From: an uncultured Bizionia sp.
Lineage (GTDB): Bacteria; Bacteroidota; Bacteroidia; Flavobacteriales; Flavobacteriaceae
DNA length: 64,000 nucleotides
Direction of reading: 5' to 3'
Assembly: GCA_947496215.1 (NCBI GenBank)
Contig: CANMCF010000020.1
Coordinates: 21,410-85,409, forward strand
Both the position numbers and the translations under genes were made by a program. Numbering within the stretch: the stretch's first letter is position 1; every line of letters begins with the position of its first letter. The notes beneath the pieces are model-generated. The model ran no database searches. It was not told where the DNA came from and worked only from the letters and a program-made list of their open reading frames with translations. Below are positions 49,898-59,220 of the stretch, piece by piece.

Positions 49898-52800
49898 ATG
49901 AAAAATCAATTACATTTAATCACTTCTTTGTGTTTTATGTTTGTAGTACAACTATGTATGGCTCAAAAGGAAATTAGTGGAAGCGTTTCTGATGACTCTG
50001 GGCATTTGCCAGGTGTCAATGTCATTATAAAGGGCACATCCAATGGAACACAGACAGATTTTGATGGAAACTATTCTATTACCGGAAACATTGGAGATGT
50101 CATTTCATTTAGTTATGTCGGTAAAATAACACAAGAGCTTATTATAGGCTACTCATCCACAATCAATGTAATCTTTGAAGATGACAATCAATTGGAAGAA
50201 GTCATAGTCATTGCTTATGGTACATCCAAGAAAGGAGATTTTACTGGTTCTGCCACTCAAATAAAAGCGGAGGACATTTCAAAAAGACCTGTAACAAATG
50301 TTATTTCAGTATTGGACGGAGCTTCAGCGGGTGTAAAGCTTACCCCTGCAAATGGACAACCAGGATCCAGTCCAACGATTCGCATTAGAGGGATAGGGTC
50401 TGTCAATGCATCAAGCAATCCCTTGATTATAGTGGACGGAGTAGAATTCGTTGGTAGTTTTTCCAGTTTAAATCCAAACGACATAGAAGAACTAACGGTT
50501 TTGAAAGATGCAGCTTCCACATCGTTGTATGGAAGTAGAGCAGCCAATGGAGTAATTTTAATTACAACCAAAAAAGGGAAAAGTGGAGAGGAAGTGTTTA
50601 CTTTGGATGTTAGCCAAGGTATAAATACCAGATCCATTCCTGAGTATGAAAGGGTAAATGCAGAAGAATACTATCCCCTAATGTGGGAAGCGTTGAGAAA
50701 TGGACTGTCCATTTCTGGAACAACACCACAAAATGACGCCAACCAAATGGCAAGTGATCAGATATTTGGCAATCTATTGACGAACCCCTTCAATGTTCCC
50801 AATACAAATATTGTAACTACAGATGGGAGATTGAACACCTCTGCCGAACTATTGTATCCTGAAGATTTGAATTGGCAAACTCCATTGCTTAGAGGTGCAA
50901 CTAGATCAAGCGTTAATTTCTCATATAGTGGAGGTAGCGATAAAACAAACTTCTATTCGTCTCTTAGTTACCTTAAAGATGAAGGCTATGTCATAAGATC
51001 AAATTTTGAAAGAATAACTGGAAGAATAAATGTGAATTCCAAGTTTAACGATTGGATGAAAACTGGGTTAAATGTAGCCTTGGCGACATCAACATCCAAC
51101 AATGCATCCGATGGTAGTAGTACAGGGTTAGTGAACCCATTTAGAACGACAAGGTTGATCGCTCCAATATATCCTGTGTATATGCACAATCCCATTACAG
51201 GAGCTTATTTGTTGGATGATAGCGGAAACAGACAGTTTGACTTGGGAGAAAATAGAGTTGGAAGTACCAGTGGAAGACACGTAATACAAGAAACACTATT
51301 GAATAAGGACAAAAATAAAACAACATCTTTAAATGCTCGTACCTATGCGGAAGCTAAATTCTTAAAGGATTTTACCTTTACATTCAATGCAGCATTGGAC
51401 AAGCGTTTTTTCAATAATACGGAATTTGACAACACTCTAGTTGGAGATGGAGCTCCAGATGGAAGAGCTGGAAGAGATGTTATAGTAAATACGTCCATCA
51501 ATTACAATCAATTGTTAAAGTACAATAGAGATTTTGGAAATCACAGCTTAGGTGTTTTGTTGGGACACGAAAATTTTCATACTGAAAGGAATTTCTTAAC
51601 GGGGTTTAGATCAGGTTTGATAGCAGATGGTAATGATGAATTCATTAATTTCACAACAACTTTGGATTTGGATTCCAATACACGAAACCTTACAAGAGAA
51701 GGGTATTTTAGTAATGTAACTTATGACTTTAACGATAAGTACTATTTGTCTGGGTCATATAGAAGAGATGGATCTTCTCGATTTGCCAAAGACTCCAGAT
51801 GGGGGCAGTTCTATTCGGTAGGTGCTTCATGGAGAATGGAAAGAGAGGGTTTCATTCAAAGGATAAATTGGATCAATGGACTAAAGTTAAGAGGTTCTTA
51901 CGGAGAAGTAGGGAATGATGATTTAGGAGACTTCTACATTAGTCAAGCTTTATTTGGGTTAGGATTCAACAATCAAGTCGAAGGAGGTATCTTGTTGTCG
52001 GCAGCAGGAAATCCAGATTTAACTTGGGAAACCAACATACAATCAGACGTTGCTTTGGAGTTCGGGCTTTTCAATGATAGGGTTTCGGGGACTGTGGAAT
52101 ACTACAATAGAAAATCTAAGGATTTATTGTTTGAAGTGCCTTTGCCTGTTTCTTCTGGTTTGGATGACTTTCCAGACAACATTGGAGATATGACCAATAA
52201 AGGATTGGAAGTAGATTTGAACATCAAGATTGTTGACAAAGAAGATTTCAAATGGAGGTTTAACGTCAATGCTGCTACCTTGAAGAATGAAATAACAAAG
52301 CTTCCTCAAGAGGAAATTATCAATGGCTCTAAAAAACTAGTGGTTGGAGGCGATATTTTTGCCTATTGGCTAAGAGATTGGCATGGGGTAGATCCGAGGG
52401 ATGGTTCTGGTTTGTACATTTTAGATGTTGATAAAGGAGAAGTGGGTGATGCAGATGTAAGAACAACAAACGATGGAACTGTCGTTACAACAAATCAAAA
52501 CAAGGCGAAATTTCATTTTGCAGGCACTGCCACACCAGATCTTTTCGGAGCATTCTCTAGTGACTTAACCTATAAGGGGATTGAGTTCGGCTTTACCTTT
52601 ACCTATCAATTGGGAGGGGAAACCTACGACACCAATTATAGTGCTTTGATGCATTCAGGAGATTATGGTGTAGCTTTGAGTAGAGACATTTTGAACCGTT
52701 GGCAAAAACCAGGAGACATCACAGATGTGCCAAGAATGGACGATAACCAAGTGGCTGCCTTTGGAGCGGGATCAGATAGATGGTTGGTTAAATCAGACTA

Positions 52801-53017
52801 CCTAGCATTGAGAACTTTCCGTTTGGGGTACAATTTACCATCTTTCATTACCAATAAGATGGGAGTAAGAGCAGCTAAATTTTACGTTACAGGAGAAAAT
52901 CTTTTCGTAATAAACGCTAGAAAAGGATTGGAATCTGGACAAAATTTCAATGGAACGACTCAAAACAGATTTTCACCTTCAAGAAATATCTCACTTGGAT
53001 TCAATTTAAAATTTTAA
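49898..53017 (+). CDS. SusC/RagA-family TonB-linked outer membrane protein
   Basis: Carboxypeptidase-like N-terminal domain, TonB plug (NPLIIVDGVEF, LKDAASTSLYGSRAANGVILITTKKG), 1039 aa, C-terminal SLGFNLKF. Confidence 0.97.
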   Translation: MKNQLHLITSLCFMFVVQLCMAQKEISGSVSDDSGHLPGVNVIIKGTSNGTQTDFDGNYSITGNIGDVISFSYVGKITQELIIGYSSTINVIFEDDNQLEEVIVIAYGTSKKGDFTGSATQIKAEDISKRPVTNVISVLDGASAGVKLTPANGQPGSSPTIRIRGIGSVNASSNPLIIVDGVEFVGSFSSLNPNDIEELTVLKDAASTSLYGSRAANGVILITTKKGKSGEEVFTLDVSQGINTRSIPEYERVNAEEYYPLMWEALRNGLSISGTTPQNDANQMASDQIFGNLLTNPFNVPNTNIVTTDGRLNTSAELLYPEDLNWQTPLLRGATRSSVNFSYSGGSDKTNFYSSLSYLKDEGYVIRSNFERITGRINVNSKFNDWMKTGLNVALATSTSNNASDGSSTGLVNPFRTTRLIAPIYPVYMHNPITGAYLLDDSGNRQFDLGENRVGSTSGRHVIQETLLNKDKNKTTSLNARTYAEAKFLKDFTFTFNAALDKRFFNNTEFDNTLVGDGAPDGRAGRDVIVNTSINYNQLLKYNRDFGNHSLGVLLGHENFHTERNFLTGFRSGLIADGNDEFINFTTTLDLDSNTRNLTREGYFSNVTYDFNDKYYLSGSYRRDGSSRFAKDSRWGQFYSVGASWRMEREGFIQRINWINGLKLRGSYGEVGNDDLGDFYISQALFGLGFNNQVEGGILLSAAGNPDLTWETNIQSDVALEFGLFNDRVSGTVEYYNRKSKDLLFEVPLPVSSGLDDFPDNIGDMTNKGLEVDLNIKIVDKEDFKWRFNVNAATLKNEITKLPQEEIINGSKKLVVGGDIFAYWLRDWHGVDPRDGSGLYILDVDKGEVGDADVRTTNDGTVVTTNQNKAKFHFAGTATPDLFGAFSSDLTYKGIEFGFTFTYQLGGETYDTNYSALMHSGDYGVALSRDILNRWQKPGDITDVPRMDDNQVAAFGAGSDRWLVKSDYLALRTFRLGYNLPSFITNKMGVRAAKFYVTGENLFVINARKGLESGQNFNGTTQNRFSPSRNISLGFNLKF

Positions 53018-53027
53018 AAAATAAACC

Positions 53028-54518
53028 ATGAAAACAATAAGCAAATTAATAGTATTGATGATAATGCTTACAAGTGCTGTTTTTAGCTCTTGTGATGAGG
53101 AATACCTAGACGAACTACCAACCGAAGACATATCGGCAACTTCGGCAACTGAGACTGTCGATAATCTATTTTTAATTGTAAATGGTATTCACCGTTCACT
53201 GTACTTGACTTATCAAGGTTCTCAAGGAAAAGGTGGTATTGGAGCTATGATGATCCAAAATGACGCATTGGGGGAAGATTATGTAATGACTGGAGCAGCA
53301 AATGGTTGGTTCAACAATGCATATAAATGGAATGATCATACAAATGCAAATGATAGTGATGATTTGTTTCCATACAGGACGTATTACCGTATCATAAGAA
53401 ATGCGAACATAGTCATCAATGGAGCAGATGGGGCAACAGGAGATGTGTCACTTAAAAATGCAGCGAAGGGGCAAGCGCTGTTCTATAGAGCTTGGGCTCA
53501 TTTTCAAATGGTGCAATTGTATGGAAAGCGTTACGAAGTTGGAGTAGAAAATACACAATTGGGTATACCTATTAGGTTGACAACTGGTTCAGATCCATTG
53601 GCAAGAAATACGGTAGAAGAAGTCTACACACAAGTAAATCAAGATTTGGATGATGCCATAGTGGCTTTGGGGGAATACTCAAGAATAAACAAATCTCACA
53701 TAGATAAGAGTGTAGTACAAGGTCTTAAAGCTAGAGTGGCATTGGTTCAAGGAAATTATTTGGAAGCTGTAGAATATGCGGAAATGGCACAAGAAGGTTA
53801 TGTGTTGATGAATGCAAACGATTACTTCAATAATTTTAGTGATTACGAAAGTGATGAATGGATGTGGGGTAGTCATATAGTAGAAGATCATACATTGTTC
53901 TTTGCAAATTATGGAGCATTCATTTCTAGAAACTACAGTTCATCCAACATAAGAGGTAATCCCAAAGCAATTAATAGTACTTTATACAATGCCATTCCTT
54001 CAACAGACGTTAGATCGACAATATTTGATCCGTCAGGAGATCATTTGAATTTGCCAACAGGAGTTTCACTTTTGCCTACACATGCATTGAAACCATACAC
54101 GAGTCAAAAGTTTATAGCCATTGGCAATGGAGATAGTAGAATGGATGTTCCTTATATGAGAGTATCGGAGATGTATTTAATCGAAGCAGAAGCAAAAGCA
54201 AGATTGGGTAATGCAGATGCGGCAAGTGCACTATTGGATATGGCGATCGTAAGGGATCCATCATATACTTTATCTACAAATACTGGTACAGATTTGATAG
54301 ATGAGATTTTATTGCAAAGACGTTGGGAATTGTGGGGTGAAGGTTTTAGGTTCTATGATTTAAAGCGTATGAATTTACCTTTAGATAGAAATGGAGCAAA
54401 TCATACTCAAGCATTGACCATAGTATTCGATGTCCCTGCAGGAGACAATAGATGGCAATGGTTAATTCCTCAAGATGCTTTGGATGCAAATCCTTTGTTG
54501 ATACAAAATCCATTATAA
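53028..54518 (+). CDS. SusD/RagB-family nutrient-binding lipoprotein
   Basis: Lipobox SAVFSSCDEEYLDELPTE; AKGQALFYRAWAHFQMVQLYGK; LIDEILLQRRWELWGEGFRFYDLKRMNLPL. Confidence 0.96.
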   Translation: MKTISKLIVLMIMLTSAVFSSCDEEYLDELPTEDISATSATETVDNLFLIVNGIHRSLYLTYQGSQGKGGIGAMMIQNDALGEDYVMTGAANGWFNNAYKWNDHTNANDSDDLFPYRTYYRIIRNANIVINGADGATGDVSLKNAAKGQALFYRAWAHFQMVQLYGKRYEVGVENTQLGIPIRLTTGSDPLARNTVEEVYTQVNQDLDDAIVALGEYSRINKSHIDKSVVQGLKARVALVQGNYLEAVEYAEMAQEGYVLMNANDYFNNFSDYESDEWMWGSHIVEDHTLFFANYGAFISRNYSSSNIRGNPKAINSTLYNAIPSTDVRSTIFDPSGDHLNLPTGVSLLPTHALKPYTSQKFIAIGNGDSRMDVPYMRVSEMYLIEAEAKARLGNADAASALLDMAIVRDPSYTLSTNTGTDLIDEILLQRRWELWGEGFRFYDLKRMNLPLDRNGANHTQALTIVFDVPAGDNRWQWLIPQDALDANPLLIQNPL

Positions 54519-54657
54519 TATGATTTCGCCTTTAAAATAAGTAAAGATGAAAAACTCAAATGGGGCCTGACCCTATTCTTTAAATCAAAGAAAGGTTTAT
54601 GTCGTTATAGTAACAAATTATAAGGAAGAACATAATTACTTTATTTGAATTAGTCGG

Positions 54658-54693
54658 GAGAAGCAATGCTAAAACTAGCATTGCTTTTTTTAT
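54658..54693 (+). terminator. Terminator downstream of SusD
   Basis: agcaatgctaaaactagcattgcttttttt. Confidence 0.8.
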
Positions 54694-54788
54694 GGATAAT
54701 TAAGAACCTTCTTTCATCTATATAAGAATAAATTATCTACCCATAACAACTTTTAATGGATTGCTTGTAAGTTTTGATGTAAAAATTC

Positions 54789-54796
54789 TACTTTTG
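54789..54796 (+). promoter_or_regulatory. -7 element TACTTTTG upstream of trxB
   Basis: TAnnTTTG with a CTTG about 21 nt upstream. Confidence 0.5.
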
Positions 54797-54816
54797 CCTA
54801 ACAAAAATGAATTAAA

Positions 54817-55779
54817 ATGTCTGATACGATAGAAAAAATAAAATGCTTGATAATAGGGTCTGGACCAGCGGGGTATACTGCTGCCATTTATGCTGCCAGA
54901 GCTAATATGAAACCAGTTTTGTACCAAGGTACACAACCAGGGGGGCAGTTGACGACCACCAACGAGGTTGAAAATTTTCCTGGATATCCAGAAGGAATCA
55001 CTGGCCCAGCAATGATGATGGAGTTGCAAGCACAGGCACAACGTTTTGAAACAGATGTACGAGACGGATGGGTGACCAAAGTAGATTTTTCTGGAGACAT
55101 CCATAAAGTATGGGTAAATGATACCAAGGAAATTCATTGTGATACAGTAGTCATTTCCACTGGAGCTGCTGCCAAATATCTAGGCTTGGAATCCGAACAA
55201 AAATATTTGAAATTGGGTGGAGGAGTTTCTGCTTGTGCAGTTTGTGATGGGTTTTTCTATAGAAATCAAGAAGTCGTTATTGTTGGAGCAGGAGATAGTG
55301 CGTGTGAGGAAGCTCATTATCTATCTAAATTGTGCACCAAGGTAACGATGTTGGTAAGGCGTGATGAGTTTAGGGCATCGAAAATCATGGCAACTAGAGT
55401 AAAGAACACGGAGAACATAGAAATCCTATTCAATACGGAAACAGAGGAAGTCTTGGGAGATGGCCAAGTAGTCACGGGAGTAAAAGTAAAGAACAACCAG
55501 ACACAAGCAATACAAGAAATCCCTGCAACTGGATTCTTTGTAGCCATAGGACACAAACCCAATACGGACATTTTCAAAGGTTACCTAGATTTGGACGAAA
55601 CAGGTTACATCATCAATGAGCCGGGAACATCCAAGACCAATGTAAAAGGTGTATTTGTAAGTGGTGACGCAGCAGATCACGTATACAGACAAGCAGTAAC
55701 AGCAGCTGGTACAGGGTGTATGGCAGCATTGGATGCCGAACGTTATTTAGCTGCAAAGGAAGCTGTGGTAGAAGCATAG
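54817..55779 (+). CDS. trxB: Thioredoxin-disulfide reductase
   Basis: LIIGSGPAGYTAAIYAARANMKPVLYQG, CAVCDGFFYRNQEVVIVGAGDSACEEAHYL, GVFVSGDAADHVYRQAVTAAGTGCMAALDAERYL. Confidence 0.97.
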   Translation: MSDTIEKIKCLIIGSGPAGYTAAIYAARANMKPVLYQGTQPGGQLTTTNEVENFPGYPEGITGPAMMMELQAQAQRFETDVRDGWVTKVDFSGDIHKVWVNDTKEIHCDTVVISTGAAAKYLGLESEQKYLKLGGGVSACAVCDGFFYRNQEVVIVGAGDSACEEAHYLSKLCTKVTMLVRRDEFRASKIMATRVKNTENIEILFNTETEEVLGDGQVVTGVKVKNNQTQAIQEIPATGFFVAIGHKPNTDIFKGYLDLDETGYIINEPGTSKTNVKGVFVSGDAADHVYRQAVTAAGTGCMAALDAERYLAAKEAVVEA

Positions 55780-55804
55780 AAAAACATAAAATACAATATA
55801 TGGG

Positions 55805-55836
55805 GAAACCGAAGCTTTTGCTTCGGTTTTTTTTAT
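55805..55836 (+). terminator. Terminator after trxB
   Basis: aaaccgaagcttttgcttcggtttttttt. Confidence 0.85.
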
Positions 55837-55897
55837 GTAAAAAGTTAAATCATTGAGTATAAATTACTATTTTGCGAAAAATTAGTTATCGCCCTAA

Positions 55898-58108
55898 ATG
55901 ACTATCAGCACTTTAAATAACATAGATAGAGTTAATCTTCTTTTGGATGATGCTTATCTAAGACGTAATAGTAATTTACCTGAAAGCATAGAGATTGCTA
56001 AAGAGGCGCTTCAAATCAGCAAGCACATTGAAGACAAAGCATCAATTGGTCGAAGTTTAAACCAGTTGTCTTTGTATTATATGATCAACAGTGAATTTGA
56101 GAAATCCAAGGATCATTCAAGAGAAGCCATAGAATGTTTTACATTGTTAAAGGATGAAAGAGGGGTTGCAAATGCCAACTACAACATAGGGAGTGTTCAT
56201 TATAAGACCAATAATTACCATATTGGGTTGACTTATCTCATAAAGGCACTCAAGGTCTACAGAAAACACAATGATTTGTACAATCAATCCAAGGTAGAGA
56301 AGGCGGTAGGTTCCATCTACGAATATATTGGAGATACATACAATGCATTCAAATCCTATAAAAGTTCCATACTGGCAGCTCGGAAGATTTCAAATTTGAA
56401 TTTGGAATCCAACGTTTACAACAATCTCTCCGGACTATTGTTGAAAAAGAAGCTGAATAAATTCGCAATGCGTAGCATAGAGCATTCCATTGGCATAAAA
56501 AAGGAAACAAAAGACATAAGAGGGTATGGTTTTTCTATATATGGTAGGGGGAAAGTGTATTTTGCCGCAGGAGAATATGAAAAGTCTGAATCCGATTTTC
56601 TTGAGGCCATAGCCATTCATAAAGAAGTAGGGGAAAACATAGGAGTAGCTATGGGACTACGAAAGCTAGGGAAACTATATTTTTCGTTGGGACATTTGGA
56701 AAAAGCAGAAGAAGCCATAAAAGAAGGGTTGAATTTGAGCATCAGATTTCAGATGGCTATGATAAAAATAAAGAATTATCATCTTCTGTACTTGATAAAC
56801 AAGAAGAAAAACGACACTGAAAAAGCATTAAAGTATCTAGAAATCTATTTAGAGGAAAAGGAAGCGGTCATCAACACCCAGACATTGAAAGTCATAGAGG
56901 ATTATGACCTGATAAATAAAATGAATGCTTTGGAGAATGAAGCATTGCTTCAAAAAATAAAACAGAAAAGCATAGATAAGAAGAATAGGGCAGAGCAAAG
57001 GTCCATGAGGATAAAACAACAATTCCTGTCTATAATGAGTCATGAGATAAGGACTCCTCTCAATGCAATCACCACCATTATATCCATTCTTGATGACAAG
57101 GTGAAAGAAGAGAACAAGGAGTTGCTTCAAAGCCTTGAATTTGCTTCAAACAATTTGATAAACATAGTCAATGATATTTTGGATTTCACCAAATTGGATT
57201 CCAAAAAATCGAAATTGGAATTGTACAATTCCAATCTTGGAGAGTTATGTGGCAAGGTAATAAACCTACACTCGAATTTGGCCAAAGACAAAGGCTTGGA
57301 CTTGGTTATGGAAAACAACATTCCCAAGGATAGAGGCTATTTGATAGATCAAACGAAAATATCACAAATATTAACCAATCTAATAGGTAATGCCATCAAG
57401 TTTACCGAGAAAGGAAGTGTTGGATTCAATGTGGAGCTATTGGATGAAGGAGAAAGTCATGATACGATAAAATTCACCGTATCCGACACGGGAGAAGGGA
57501 TCTCGGAGCAAGATCTGGTAGAAATTTTTGAAAGCTTCACGCAAGTAAAGCCCATTTTAACCAGAAAACAAGGAGGTACAGGGCTTGGTCTAGCAATCGT
57601 GAAAAGGTTGGTGGAATTGCATAATAGTGAAATAAAGGTGAAAAGCAGGGAGCACGAAGGTTCCGAGTTTTACTTCATACTCAAATTGGAAAAAGGGGAA
57701 AAGATAGTCCTAACCAAGAAAAATAGTTACCTGGAATTAAAGGACAAGCATGTTTTACTTGCAGAAGACACTCCTATTAACTCAATGCTCCTTAAGAAGT
57801 TGCTGTCTAATTGGGGAATAATAACGGATCACGTGGTGAATGGGAAAGAAGCAGTCGAATTTGCCAAGAATAAAAAATACGATTTCATCTTGATGGACAT
57901 CCATATGCCAGAAATGGACGGTCTAGATGCAACGCGTTTAATAAGAACTGTTGATAATTTCAATAGGGATACACCTGTTTTTGCCGTAACGGCAGATGTC
58001 ATGGCAAGTGAGAACAAGTCTGATCTAAAATTGTTCAATGGGATTCTATGGAAACCGATAGAAATAGAAAAACTCTATTCTACCTTGGCAAAGACAATAA
58101 AAAACTAA
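55898..58108 (+). CDS. TPR-containing hybrid histidine kinase with C-terminal receiver domain
   Basis: N-terminal TPRs; FLSIMSHEIRTPLNAITTI (H-box), NLIGNAIKFTEKG, FTVSDTGEGIS, GGTGLGLAIVKRLVEL; receiver HVLLAEDTPIN...YDFILMDIHMPEMDGLDATR. Confidence 0.95.
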   Translation: MTISTLNNIDRVNLLLDDAYLRRNSNLPESIEIAKEALQISKHIEDKASIGRSLNQLSLYYMINSEFEKSKDHSREAIECFTLLKDERGVANANYNIGSVHYKTNNYHIGLTYLIKALKVYRKHNDLYNQSKVEKAVGSIYEYIGDTYNAFKSYKSSILAARKISNLNLESNVYNNLSGLLLKKKLNKFAMRSIEHSIGIKKETKDIRGYGFSIYGRGKVYFAAGEYEKSESDFLEAIAIHKEVGENIGVAMGLRKLGKLYFSLGHLEKAEEAIKEGLNLSIRFQMAMIKIKNYHLLYLINKKKNDTEKALKYLEIYLEEKEAVINTQTLKVIEDYDLINKMNALENEALLQKIKQKSIDKKNRAEQRSMRIKQQFLSIMSHEIRTPLNAITTIISILDDKVKEENKELLQSLEFASNNLINIVNDILDFTKLDSKKSKLELYNSNLGELCGKVINLHSNLAKDKGLDLVMENNIPKDRGYLIDQTKISQILTNLIGNAIKFTEKGSVGFNVELLDEGESHDTIKFTVSDTGEGISEQDLVEIFESFTQVKPILTRKQGGTGLGLAIVKRLVELHNSEIKVKSREHEGSEFYFILKLEKGEKIVLTKKNSYLELKDKHVLLAEDTPINSMLLKKLLSNWGIITDHVVNGKEAVEFAKNKKYDFILMDIHMPEMDGLDATRLIRTVDNFNRDTPVFAVTADVMASENKSDLKLFNGILWKPIEIEKLYSTLAKTIKN

Positions 58109-58169
58109 TGCCATTCAAAAGCGAGTAGTTCTTTCAAATGGCATCAGTTTAACAATTGTATGTCCAATT

Positions 58170-59000
58170 CTATTTTTTTCTTAAGATGGCATTATCTTCA
58201 AATTTTTTCAAATCGATCTTTGGATTACCATAAATGTATGTTTCAGTAGAACCTGAGGCTTCTATTGTTAGGGTTTTGGTTGCTTCAACTGATGCTTCAG
58301 CCCTAGTTTCAAGGGATAGAGCGCAATCTGCTGAAGTTAGCTTTTTACCTGTAAATCGAGAGTTGTTATCTAATCGCAATTCCAAATTGTCTGTATCTCC
58401 TTCAATTTTTGCCGTACTACGTTGGTACATGTCTATTTCAAGGTCGGTGGCATTTATCAAAGCTTCGGTTTTGCTATTCTCACTAAGTTCCAAAGTAACC
58501 TTGTCGGCAGTTACATTCAATCTGTTGCTACTCTTGTCTCCATTGACCAATTTGAATAGATCAGTTTTCAATGTCAAAAATGCTTTCGAAGAGCCTTTGG
58601 TTATCAACGTCAAATTGTCGGATTTTATAGCACTCAAATCACTAATTTCACCATCGTCTTTCAACTCTATGGTATTTAACGATTCTACGGCAGTAACTAT
58701 TATTTCCAGTGTTTTGTTGGAAACGATACGTTTTGTCTTGTTGAATTTCAAACTACCGTCTTGTACGGAAAACTCGATGACATCGTGTAAATTGTCATCG
58801 GCATTGATTTCTACCGATGGTGTCAGACCTTGAGTCAACTTTATTTCAAAGTCATCTCCGATTACGATGCGTTGAAAGGGATCAATCTCCGTAATTACAT
58901 TTGTAACATTTCTACTGCCTTTTATCTTTTGTTTTTTTTGTGAATGGCCACTAAGAATTGTTAGGTTTATAAGTAGTAGTAAGATGATTTTTTTGTTCAT
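58170..59000 (-). CDS. Head GIN domain (DUF2807) exported protein
   Basis: Signal peptide; VIGDDFEIKLTQGLTPSVEINADDNLHDVIEFSVQDGSLKF repeats; start at MNKKI supported by a TATATTTG element at 59025..59032 (minus). Confidence 0.82.
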   Translation of the reverse strand: MNKKIILLLLINLTILSGHSQKKQKIKGSRNVTNVITEIDPFQRIVIGDDFEIKLTQGLTPSVEINADDNLHDVIEFSVQDGSLKFNKTKRIVSNKTLEIIVTAVESLNTIELKDDGEISDLSAIKSDNLTLITKGSSKAFLTLKTDLFKLVNGDKSSNRLNVTADKVTLELSENSKTEALINATDLEIDMYQRSTAKIEGDTDNLELRLDNNSRFTGKKLTSADCALSLETRAEASVEATKTLTIEASGSTETYIYGNPKIDLKKFEDNAILRKK

Positions 59001-59099
59001 TTTTGGGAAATGTTTTAATGAAAACAAATATAAACAAAAACCATCCCAAACTTGATTAAAAGCTTAAAATGGTTCTGGTACTGTTGGTTTTTTGATTGA

Positions 59100-59153
59100 T
59101 TAAACTAGTATTGCTACAATTATAGCAGCGATTAATTTTGCTAAAGCGATCAT
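59100..59153 (-). CDS. Candidate 17-aa hydrophobic peptide MIALAKLIAAIIVAILV
   Basis: ATG-to-TAA micro-ORF read directly from the minus strand in the gap between two co-directional genes; A-rich upstream region as in Bacteroidota starts. Confidence 0.45.
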   Translation of the reverse strand: MIALAKLIAAIIVAILV

Positions 59154-59220
59154 TTTAATTGGTTTTTATTGATGGTTATGAAATTATGCGTTTTTTACTT
59201 TTTGTAATGGATGTGATTGG

